From the NCBI GenBank assembly GCA_030043455.1, contig JASHXQ010000131.1:1-11854 (forward strand): DNA of 11,854 nucleotides, in the 5' to 3' direction. The notes below the pieces were generated by a model that saw only the letters and a program-made list of their open reading frames with translations, ran no database searches and was not told where the DNA came from. The translations under genes and the position numbers were made by a program. The stretch's first letter is position 1. The number at the start of each line of letters is the position of its first letter. Shown piece after piece: positions 1 through 6,747 of this stretch. Source of the stretch: Nitrososphaerales archaeon. Its GTDB lineage: Archaea; Thermoproteota; Nitrososphaeria; Nitrososphaerales; CADDZS01.

Positions 1-176
1 GGGGTTACGGCAGACTCGATGGTATGGGAGCAGATCCGGCTGCAATGATTGACTCTTTGACCAAATTGATGAAGCTTCCTGGCTCGACGGATGTTTATCC
101 CGGACATGGTCCCTTTACGAAAATCGAGGCGGAGTCCAGGATCAACGAAGAAATCAAACAAGAGAACCTCCAGTAA
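1..176 (+). CDS. MBL-fold metallo-hydrolase, C-terminal fragment
   Basis: The third forward frame is open from the window edge to a TAA at 174-176 and gives 57 residues. It starts GYGRLDGMGADPAAM and contains LPGSTDVYPGHGP. An aspartate/glycine-rich stretch followed about 30 residues later by the V-Y-P-G-H-G motif is typical of the end of glyoxalase-II-like metallo-beta-lactamase hydrolases. The histidine of PGHG is normally the last metal ligand of the di-zinc (or iron) site. The N-terminal HxHxDH motif lies outside the window, so substrate and subclass cannot be judged. The gene ends 48 bases before the next start. Family call is confident; function is not. Confidence 0.82.
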   Translation, partial: GYGRLDGMGADPAAMIDSLTKLMKLPGSTDVYPGHGPFTKIEAESRINEEIKQENLQ

Positions 177-224
177 ATCCATTGGTTTGTTCGTTGAAGA
201 TTATCGAAACCTAAATTAGACCTA

Positions 225-461
225 GTGACGATTTTACTAACGGTCTTTAGCCGTTTGCCCCGAAAAAAATTCAACCGGGAAGAAGCAGACAAGCTCTGGA
301 AGAACTACACCTCTGAGCTTGTGAACTCCATTAACGAAACTGAGAAAGAAGGCTTGGAAAAAGGCTACTCGTCTTACGAAATAGAGGTTCTGTGGCAGTC
401 GAAGGTCAAGACACGCGTAGAAAAGGAAGCGCCGAAGAAAAAAGAATCAGAGAATTCGTAG
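225..461 (+). CDS. small charged hypothetical protein
   Basis: This 78-residue ORF starts with GTG and ends with TAG. I do not recognise a family. After a short hydrophobic start (TILLTVFSRLP) the protein is dominated by Lys and Glu, is predicted mostly helical (for example EEADKLWKNYTSEL and ETEKEGLEKGYSSYEIEVLW), and ends in a lysine/glutamate tail. No metal-binding cysteines and no clear membrane span are visible. It sits between the hydrolase fragment and the aminotransferase on the same strand, with A/T-rich sequence (TTATCG at 201-206, CTAAATTAG just after) that could be a promoter. The composition looks like coding sequence and no competing ORF is better. The start could lie a few codons further in. 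Confidence 0.55.
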   Translation: MTILLTVFSRLPRKKFNREEADKLWKNYTSELVNSINETEKEGLEKGYSSYEIEVLWQSKVKTRVEKEAPKKKESENS

Positions 462-467
462 TTCTCC

Positions 468-491
468 GGGCGAGATGCTAGAAGCCCTTTT
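468..491 (+). terminator. possible hairpin plus T-run terminator
   Basis: GGGC at 468-471 can pair with GCCC at 484-487 across a 12-base loop and is followed directly by TTTT. It begins seven bases after the small gene's stop. The stem is only four pairs, and the T-run overlaps the TATA-like box of the aminotransferase, so the T-rich part may be serving the promoter instead. Confidence 0.25.
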
Positions 492-495
492 AGAG
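488..495 (+). promoter_or_regulatory. TATA-like box for the aminotransferase
   Basis: TTTTAGAG lies 25-32 bases upstream of the TTG start at 520. That is the spacing expected for an archaeal TATA box if transcription begins at the start codon, giving a leaderless mRNA. No Shine-Dalgarno sequence precedes the start. Assigned by position and composition only. Confidence 0.4.
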
Positions 496-519
496 TATTG
501 GATCGCCTAAAGGTTTGTT

Positions 520-1689
520 TTGGAGCGACTGTCCGATCGGGTCGCAAAAGTGCCCAAATCCGGGATCCGGGAGATCTTCGATCTCGCCGAGTCCATGAGA
601 GGAGTTATCAACCTCGGCATTGGTGAGCCAGATTTCGACGCTCCGAAGTTCGTGAAATCTGCTGCGGAAACGGCCATCAAGGCCGGTTTGGGAAAGTACA
701 CCCCCAACGCCGGAATTTTGGAGCTCCGCGAAGAAATTGCTAAGAAACTAAAACACGAAAATGCAGTCTCGGTCGATCCCAGGTCTGAAGTGGTAGTAAC
801 CTCCGGGGCAACCCAAGCTATCTTCGTAGCTATGGCTTGTCTCCTGAATCCCGGAGACGAAGTCTTGGTTCCGACGCCTGCCTTTCCGGCCTATCGCTAC
901 GCCGCCAATCTTGTAGGAGGAATCTGTCGAGACGTGCCTTCAATAGAAAGCGAAGGGTTTGCTCCGGACTTCGGAGCTCTGGAAAAGGCCTGCACGTCCA
1001 GAACCAAGGTTCTGGTTATTAATTCTCCCAGCAATCCTACCGGGGCTGTCCTGCAAAAGAGATCAATCGAAAGAGCTTGTGAATTAGCCGCGTCGAAAGA
1101 TCTTGTCTTGATCACGGACGAGATTTATGAGAAATTTCTCTATGATGGCTCGAGTCATTTCAGTGCGGGATCCTTGAACGAGTTTCACAATAGGATAGTG
1201 ACGATCAATGGCTTTGCAAAGACGTATGGAATGACTGGATGGCGTCTGGGCTACGCGGCTGGTCCTTCCGAGATCATTAACGCAATGATCAGATTCAATA
1301 TGTACAACGCAGTGTGCGCCACTTCTTTTGTCCAATATGCCGGGCTAAAAGCTCTCCAGCATCCCATCGCCTTTTTCAAGCCGATCCTCGCTCGTTATCA
1401 GGAAAAGCGGAAAATCGTCTGCGATTGGCTGGATCGGAATGATTGGGAATTTCAGAAACCTGAAGGTGCGTTTTACATCTTCCCAAAGTTGCCCGAGGCC
1501 TTTCGGAGTAGCTCCACAGATTTTCCGATTAAGCTGCTCCAAGCTCAAAGGGTGGCAACTATTCCGGGACCGTCCTTTGGGGAAGGAGGTCGGGGCCACA
1601 TTAGAGTTTCTTACTCTCTCGATAAGTCCAGTCTCCGTGCCTCTTTATCAAGAATCAAACGATTTACGGAGAAGAATTCCGCTTCTTGA
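520..1689 (+). CDS. PLP-dependent aminotransferase, class I/II (aspartate aminotransferase family)
   Basis: A 389-residue fold-type I aminotransferase, full length for the family. It would transfer an amino group from an amino acid to a 2-oxo acid in the cytoplasm. Visible landmarks are INLGIGEPDFDAP near the N-terminus, the cofactor-loop motif NSPSNPTG at about 168-175, ITDEIYEKFLY with Asp200 and Tyr203 facing the pyridoxal ring, FAKTYGMTGWRLGY with the Schiff-base Lys234, and GRGHIRVSYS near the end, whose Arg362 should bind the substrate alpha-carboxylate. The TTG start is chosen because ERLSDRVAKVPKSGIREIFDLA is a typical N-terminal helix and no earlier in-frame start exists. Donor specificity (Asp, Tyr, Ala or other) cannot be read from sequence. 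The peptidase downstream could supply amino acids. Confidence 0.93.
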   Translation: MERLSDRVAKVPKSGIREIFDLAESMRGVINLGIGEPDFDAPKFVKSAAETAIKAGLGKYTPNAGILELREEIAKKLKHENAVSVDPRSEVVVTSGATQAIFVAMACLLNPGDEVLVPTPAFPAYRYAANLVGGICRDVPSIESEGFAPDFGALEKACTSRTKVLVINSPSNPTGAVLQKRSIERACELAASKDLVLITDEIYEKFLYDGSSHFSAGSLNEFHNRIVTINGFAKTYGMTGWRLGYAAGPSEIINAMIRFNMYNAVCATSFVQYAGLKALQHPIAFFKPILARYQEKRKIVCDWLDRNDWEFQKPEGAFYIFPKLPEAFRSSSTDFPIKLLQAQRVATIPGPSFGEGGRGHIRVSYSLDKSSLRASLSRIKRFTEKNSAS

Positions 1690-1782
1690 TGATTTCAGTT
1701 AAATGGTGCAAGCGAAACTCTGCCAGAGATGATACTTTCAAAGGAATAGAATTATGAGGCCAGTATTCGGAAGATACCGAAA

Positions 1783-3591
1783 ATGAGCGAAGCCGCCTCG
1801 ATCTTGAGGGAGTCCAACAATCCTGGGGCGGGGATCCGGTGGAAGCTAGAAGATGTCCTTCCAACCATTTCAGGAAGGATCTTTCAATCCACAGTCCTAG
1901 ATGCGCTGGAAGGTCGACTTGTCGAATTTGAGAACTCCAGGGGTGAGTTAAGCTCGAACGTCGCCCCTAGTCGGTTCAAGGAATTACTTGGAGATTATGA
2001 AGAGATTAGCCGAATTCTCGCCAAACTGGGAGACTATGCCTACATGTATTTCTCGGAGAACACGAAGAACCAGGATGCGAGGACCTTCAAATCCAGAGTG
2101 GAAGAAATCGAAGCAGATGCTGCAAACCGCGTCCTCTTTTTCGAGCTCTGGTGGAAATCCCTCGACTACCAGAGCAGTTCTGCTCTAATGGCTTCCTCGG
2201 GAAGCTATTCGTATTATCTACGTCATCTGGACCTGACAAAACCCTATACTTTGGAGGAGGGAGTAGAGCAGGCGATCAACCTCAAGGACGTAACGGGAAA
2301 AGTGGCTCTGCTCCAACTTTATCACCAAATCAGGGACTCCTTCAGTTATGATGTCGTACTTTCTGGAGGCCCCAGAAAAGTTTCCGAAGAACAGGTGCGC
2401 GATCTCTACTATAGCCAGGATAAAGGGGAACGAGCTGCCGGTTACCAAGCGTCTCTTCGCAAGTTTGAAGCCAACAAAGACATTCTAGGGGAAATCTACA
2501 AGTCATTAGTGTCAGACTGGCGCAACGAAGGAATCAAGCTCCGCAAATACAGAAGCCCTGTTTCTGTCCGAAACATTGCAAACGACGTGCCAGATGAAGC
2601 GGTCAACGCCCTCTTGTCGGTTTGCAAGGAAAACGCTCTGCTGTTTCAGAGGTATTTTCGATTCAAGGGAGATGTGTTAGAAATACCGGACATGTCGAGG
2701 ACGGATGTCTATGCGCCACTCCCTATCGTAGCGGAACAAACTTTCTCTTGGAAAGAAGCAAAAGATCTGGTGCTAGTCACCTTCGAAGCTTTTGATCCAA
2801 CTTTTGCGGCTATGGCCGCCAACGTTTTTGATCATTATCATATCGATGCTGAACCTCGAGAAGGTAAGCTCGGGGGCGCTTACTGCATGAGCGTTACCCC
2901 AGATATCGTTCCTTACATACTCATGAGTTACACCGGTAAGCCAAGAAGCGTCTCGACTCTGGCTCACGAATTAGGGCATTCGATTCACTCCCAATTCTCT
3001 GCCCGGAAAAACTCCAATCAACTCGTCTTTGAAGCTCCATTACCGTTGGCCGAAACTGCGTCGGTTTTTGCTGAAATGCTTCTCGTGGATCGGTTGCTAT
3101 TGGACGCTCCCGAGAAGACAAGGAAGGGCATCCTTGTGGACTTGATGAACGACAGCTATGGGACGATCATGCGTCAAGCCTTTTTCGTACTTTTCGAGCT
3201 GGAGGCGCATGAAAAGATTGCGAGGGGGGTGACTGTAGATGAGCTATGTGATGTATATCTACAGAATCTTCGAGATCAGTTCGGGCATTCGCTGATTGTC
3301 CCTGAAGAATTCAAAAACGAATGGTTGTCGATCCCACATATCTATCAAAGTCCTTTCTACTGCTATTCGTACGCCTGGGGTAACCTTCTTGTAATGGCAC
3401 TCTACAGCGAATTCAAAAAGGAGGGGGCTGCCCAATTCGCTCCCAAGTACATCCGGCTCTTATCGTATGGAGGCTCGGAGCAACCCGAAAAAATCTTGAA
3501 TGAAGCTGGGTTCGATATCCGGTCAAAAAGTTTCTGGCAGAGTGGTTTTGATCAACTGGGCGAAATCATCTCCGAACTGGAGAAATCATGA
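1783..3591 (+). CDS. pepF: oligoendopeptidase F (M3B metallopeptidase)
   Basis: A 602-residue zinc metallopeptidase of family M3B, the usual length for PepF, which cuts short peptides internally in the cytoplasm. The zinc site is intact: LAHELGHSIH gives HELGH at residues 395-399, and the third ligand Glu424 (in PLAETASVFAE) lies 25 residues after the second histidine, the spacing seen in M3 enzymes. The C-terminal motif SPFYCYSYAWGNLL carries the conserved tyrosines that help stabilise the transition state. The long helical N-terminal half is typical of the clamshell fold. The start ATG follows an A/T-rich AGAATTATG at 1748-1756, at a suitable TATA distance. The next gene begins 49 bases after the stop. 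Family is secure; physiological substrates are unknown. Confidence 0.95.
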   Translation: MSEAASILRESNNPGAGIRWKLEDVLPTISGRIFQSTVLDALEGRLVEFENSRGELSSNVAPSRFKELLGDYEEISRILAKLGDYAYMYFSENTKNQDARTFKSRVEEIEADAANRVLFFELWWKSLDYQSSSALMASSGSYSYYLRHLDLTKPYTLEEGVEQAINLKDVTGKVALLQLYHQIRDSFSYDVVLSGGPRKVSEEQVRDLYYSQDKGERAAGYQASLRKFEANKDILGEIYKSLVSDWRNEGIKLRKYRSPVSVRNIANDVPDEAVNALLSVCKENALLFQRYFRFKGDVLEIPDMSRTDVYAPLPIVAEQTFSWKEAKDLVLVTFEAFDPTFAAMAANVFDHYHIDAEPREGKLGGAYCMSVTPDIVPYILMSYTGKPRSVSTLAHELGHSIHSQFSARKNSNQLVFEAPLPLAETASVFAEMLLVDRLLLDAPEKTRKGILVDLMNDSYGTIMRQAFFVLFELEAHEKIARGVTVDELCDVYLQNLRDQFGHSLIVPEEFKNEWLSIPHIYQSPFYCYSYAWGNLLVMALYSEFKKEGAAQFAPKYIRLLSYGGSEQPEKILNEAGFDIRSKSFWQSGFDQLGEIISELEKS

Positions 3592-3624
3592 TCCTGTTCC
3601 CTCGGTTCAAGGTGCCTTCTTCTT

Positions 3625-3630
3625 AGGTGG
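3625..3630 (+). promoter_or_regulatory. Shine-Dalgarno-like site before the CoA synthetase
   Basis: AGGTGG lies 10 bases before the TTG start at 3641 and partly matches GGAGGTGATC, the complement of the 16S rRNA 3' end. No convincing TATA box precedes this gene. That would fit co-transcription with pepF upstream, with translation initiated on an internal ribosome-binding site. Confidence 0.35.
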
Positions 3631-3640
3631 CATGCATTAG

Positions 3641-5587
3641 TTGGCGGATTCGAAGTTTATCTGGAAACCTACACCAGAGATTTTGGAACATTCCAACGTG
3701 GCGAGGTTCATCAGGTACGCTGGCTGCAAGGACTTTAGAGAACTTCTCTCGAAATCCACGCAGGATTTGGAATGGTTCTGGAATGCCATTTCTTGCTATC
3801 TCAAAATCAACTGGAATCAGCCGTACTCCAGGGTTATGGAAACTTCATCAGGGATTCAATGGACAAAGTGGTTTGTAGATGGCAAGCTGAATCTTTGCGA
3901 GAATTGTCTTGATGTTCCCTCACGATCACAACCCTCTAAGATTGCTTTGCTTTCAGAAGAGGAGTCGGGACAAACTCAGGCTCTGACCTATTCCGAGCTT
4001 CTCTCAATTACTGATAAAATCGCGAATGCCCTAAGAGGCGATTTGAAAATCTGCAAGGGGGAAAAGGTGGGGCTGTATATGCCTATGATCCCTGAGGCTG
4101 TGGCTGCGTTTCTCGCCATCGTTAGAATCGGTGCTGTGGTCATACCGCTGTTTTCGGGTTATGGCCCTGAAGCGATTTCCACGAGGCTTTCGGACTGCGA
4201 AGCTGTCGCACTGGTCACCGCCGAGAGTTTTCAAAGACGTGGAAAAGCGATACCGATGGGTGAGATCGCCCTCGAGGGGGCTCGATCTCTCTCCTCTCTA
4301 AGATCATTGCTCGTGTTTGGGTCGAACAATCAAGAATCGCGGAAAATCCCCGGAAGCCCGGTTCAGGTTTTCAACTGGCAAATCGTGGAAAAGGCATCCA
4401 CGGAAAATGTGCCTGAAAAGATGGACTCGGAAGATCCCTTCATGATCATTTACACCTCCGGGACTACTGGGAAGCCGAAGGGAACAGTGCATGTTCACGG
4501 AGGTTTTCTCGTAAAGGTAGCCGAGGAAGTCTCCTTTCAAATGGATCTTCGGTGGGACGATCGGTTGTTCTGGGTGACGGACATGGGGTGGATTATGGCT
4601 CCCTGGGAAATAGTGGGAGTCCTTTCTCAAGGAAGCACCCTCGTAATTTACAATGGGGCGCCGGACTATCCTGTTCCCGATCAGTTATGGAATGTTGTTG
4701 AGAGCCTCGGGGTGACCAAGCTCGGAATTTCCCCGACCCTCGTGAGAGGGCTGATGAAATATGGCACTGATCCACTTATGAGACACGAGCTGAAGACACT
4801 CCGAGGTTTCGGGTCTACGGGAGAACCCTGGAACCCAGAATCTTACTTTTGGCTTTTTGAAAAGGTGGGTCATTCACAGCTTCCCATAATCAATCTGTCC
4901 GGTGGAACGGAGGTGGGGGTAGTTTTTCTTTCTGTACACAACGTGCTATCGATCAAAGCCTGCAGTCTAGGCGGTCCAAGCCTTGGCATCGATGCCGTGG
5001 TTCTGGATGAATGCGGAAATCCTATCACCGACAGGACAGGAGAACTCGCAGTGACAAAGCCGTGGCCCGGCATGACGCGCAGCTTGTGGAAAGCTGACGA
5101 TCGCTACTTGGAAACCTATTGGTCCAAATTTCCCAACATCTGGGTGCAGGGAGACTGGGCTTCTATCGATGAAGATGGCTATTGGTTTCTCCACGGACGG
5201 AGCGACGATACGATCAAAATAGCGGGCAAGAGGCTGGGTCCGACAGAAGTAGAAAGTGTACTCGCTTCCAATCCCTCAGTGCTGGAATCCGTCGCGATCG
5301 GCGTCCCGGATGAGCTGAAGGGAGAAGCAATAGTCTGTTTCGTGGTACTACGCCCTAACTACGAAGCTTCCGAGAATCTCGCGAAAAAACTCCAAGAATT
5401 CGTGGCAGAGTCCTTGGGTCACCCCTTGAAACCCAAAAAAATCGAATTTGTGAGTTCGATTCCTAAAACGCGAAATGCCAAGCTCGTTCGGCGTCTTGTC
5501 AAGGCTAGATATCTGAACTTGCCTTACGGCGACATGACAGGGCTGGAAAATCCCGAGTCGCTCAAGGTGATACCCAGTACTTCGTGA
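3641..5587 (+). CDS. AMP-forming acyl-CoA synthetase (acetyl/propionyl-CoA synthetase-like)
   Basis: A 648-residue adenylate-forming enzyme that would activate a short carboxylic acid with ATP to an acyl-adenylate and pass it to CoA. The N-terminus (WKPTPEILEHSNVARF, then LEWFWNA) matches the acetyl-CoA synthetase N-terminal domain. Core motifs are TSGTTGKPKG at 272-281, FGSTGEPWNPE, NLSGGTEVG, and GDWASIDEDGYWFLHGRSDD from about 504. Lys614 in TRNAKLVRR aligns with the catalytic C-terminal lysine that is acetylated in bacterial Acs. The phrase KPWPGMTRSLWKADDRYLETYW recalls acetyl-, propionyl- and 3-hydroxypropionyl-CoA synthetases. Substrate is therefore short-chain, but which acid is not decided. 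An in-frame TAG directly before the TTG fixes the start. Its stop overlaps the start of the next gene in GTGA, suggesting translational coupling. Confidence 0.92.
   Translation: MADSKFIWKPTPEILEHSNVARFIRYAGCKDFRELLSKSTQDLEWFWNAISCYLKINWNQPYSRVMETSSGIQWTKWFVDGKLNLCENCLDVPSRSQPSKIALLSEEESGQTQALTYSELLSITDKIANALRGDLKICKGEKVGLYMPMIPEAVAAFLAIVRIGAVVIPLFSGYGPEAISTRLSDCEAVALVTAESFQRRGKAIPMGEIALEGARSLSSLRSLLVFGSNNQESRKIPGSPVQVFNWQIVEKASTENVPEKMDSEDPFMIIYTSGTTGKPKGTVHVHGGFLVKVAEEVSFQMDLRWDDRLFWVTDMGWIMAPWEIVGVLSQGSTLVIYNGAPDYPVPDQLWNVVESLGVTKLGISPTLVRGLMKYGTDPLMRHELKTLRGFGSTGEPWNPESYFWLFEKVGHSQLPIINLSGGTEVGVVFLSVHNVLSIKACSLGGPSLGIDAVVLDECGNPITDRTGELAVTKPWPGMTRSLWKADDRYLETYWSKFPNIWVQGDWASIDEDGYWFLHGRSDDTIKIAGKRLGPTEVESVLASNPSVLESVAIGVPDELKGEAIVCFVVLRPNYEASENLAKKLQEFVAESLGHPLKPKKIEFVSSIPKTRNAKLVRRLVKARYLNLPYGDMTGLENPESLKVIPSTS
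5566..5571 (+). promoter_or_regulatory. Shine-Dalgarno-like site inside the CoA synthetase end
   Basis: GGTGAT, a perfect match to the complement of the 16S rRNA tail ATCACC, lies 12 bases upstream of the GTG at 5584. It supports the idea that the downstream PP-loop gene is meant to start at that GTG within the GTGA overlap. The spacing is somewhat long. Confidence 0.35.
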
Positions 5588-6425
5588 AGGAAAGTACTCG
5601 GATCTCCTGCCGAGGGTCGAGGAAAACCTTCTTCTCAAGGAATTAGAAAATCTCGAAAACGTTACGAAGGCGGCTATCCTCGCAGTTCCTGAGACCTCGA
5701 TTGTCGCGTATTCCGGGGGGATTGACAGCTCTCTTCTGGCTACAGTCCTCCATGGTGCTGATAAGAAGTGTAAACTTCTTACAATGGGCTTAGAAAAATC
5801 GCCGGACGTCGCTTCAGCTTCGAGATTGGTTCAAGTCCAAAGAAATGAGACTATCGTCAAACCTTTCAGTCGTGAGGAGGTGGAGCAGGCAGCCAAAAAG
5901 GTATCAGACTTGGTTCAGCTTTCTAGTCTTTCACACTTTGAAGACTGTATCGCTTTCTGGCTAATTTCGGATTACGCAAAAGAGTTGGTCCCCGGAGGAA
6001 GCTTGGTCTCGGCCAATGGGCCGGATGAACTCTTCTGCGGATATGACCGGTTCAGGAGAATCTTGGACTCTCAAGGATATGCCGCGCTCGACAACGAGAT
6101 CAAAAGAGCCTTGGATGTGGCGCATGACCTAAGCTTGCAAGTTAGCTCCGTTGCAGCTCATTTCGGTCTGGGGATAGTTGAACCCTTCCTTTCTCAAGAG
6201 TTCGAATCAACAACGATGGAAATTCCGGTGGTACACAAGATTTTGGCGGGAAACGACCGTCTGAGAAAAAGGGTCTGGCGTTCTCTAGGACGGAGGCTTA
6301 ATCTGCCAGAGGAAACAGTGTTGCGCCCCAAAAAAGCTATGCAATATGGGATGGGAATACATGGAGTGGTGAGTAGCATGATGAAACATGGGAGACTGAA
6401 AGTTCCAATTCATCAGAAACCTTAG
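5584..6425 (+). CDS. stand-alone asparagine-synthase-type PP-loop protein, apparent frame break near its start
   Basis: The product resembles the synthetase domain of AsnB without the glutaminase domain. The frame contains the ATP-pyrophosphatase P-loop AYSGGIDSSLLA (SGGIDS at 5712-5729) and NGPDELFCGYDRFRR, the counterpart of the AsnB GADELFGGY motif. It would activate a carboxylate as an adenylate and use free ammonia or another amine; the true substrate is unknown. In its own frame there is no ATG, GTG or TTG between a stop at 5568 and the ATG at 5784, and starting at 5784 would delete the P-loop. The best candidate start is GTG at 5584, overlapping the upstream stop as GTGA, but it is in another frame. 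One extra A in the A-run 5591-5593 would join them into KEKYSDLLPRVEENLL, giving about 280 residues. CTG at 5607 is the in-frame alternative. Mutation, sequence error or recoding are all possible. Confidence 0.75.
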
Positions 6426-6446
6426 AGCGTCACAGGTTTGACGGTC

Positions 6447-6695
6447 ATGACGTACAAGGCCTACATCGATACTCTAAAGGCAAAATGGGTAAAAGCCCGG
6501 AAGATTTTGTCGCGGCTATAAGGAAGAAGGAAATTATTGAAGGATGGAAAAATAATGGTAAAGCACGCCGAAGTTGTAGCCTGGTGGAAAAAAGACTTCA
6601 AGATCGGGCATGGGAACGAGAACGCCATCGTCTTGCGCGTCAAATATCCGGCTCTCGCCAAGGAAAAAATTCAAACCGGCGAGTGGCGAGAATGA
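6447..6695 (+). pseudogene. DUF4287-family small protein with two compensating frame breaks
   Basis: Three consecutive pieces in two frames together spell one small protein. ATG at 6447 gives MTYKAYIDTLKAK; the frame starting at 6485 gives MGKSPEDFVAAIRKKEIIEGWK; the original frame resumes around 6555 as MVKHAEVVAWWKKDFKIGHG and runs to TGA at 6693-6695. The order matches the DUF4287 pattern (AYxDxIKxKTGKTPEDF, then KxGEIVxWLKxDFGLGHGH) as I remember it. One A missing from the run 6482-6485 and one extra A in the run 6548-6552 would restore a single 82-residue frame. The domain has no known activity. The gene starts 21 bases after the PP-loop gene and is probably co-transcribed. It is either a decaying gene or intact in nature with base-call errors here. 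Confidence 0.7.
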
Positions 6696-6712
6696 GAAGT
6701 CCCAAAGGTTCA

Positions 6713-6720
6713 TTTTTATC
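6713..6720 (+). promoter_or_regulatory. TATA-like box for ftcD
   Basis: TTTTTATC lies 28-35 bases upstream of the TTG start at 6748, consistent with a leaderless or nearly leaderless transcript. There is no Shine-Dalgarno match before the start. Confidence 0.4.
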
Positions 6721-6747
6721 TCGTAAATCTACAATAATTTTCAGCTA

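Noticed and set aside
4304..4630. 108-residue minus-strand ORF inside the CoA synthetase
   Set aside because: It lies opposite the conserved core of the synthetase, is rich in His/Pro/Arg in the way antisense shadows are, and has no family resemblance.
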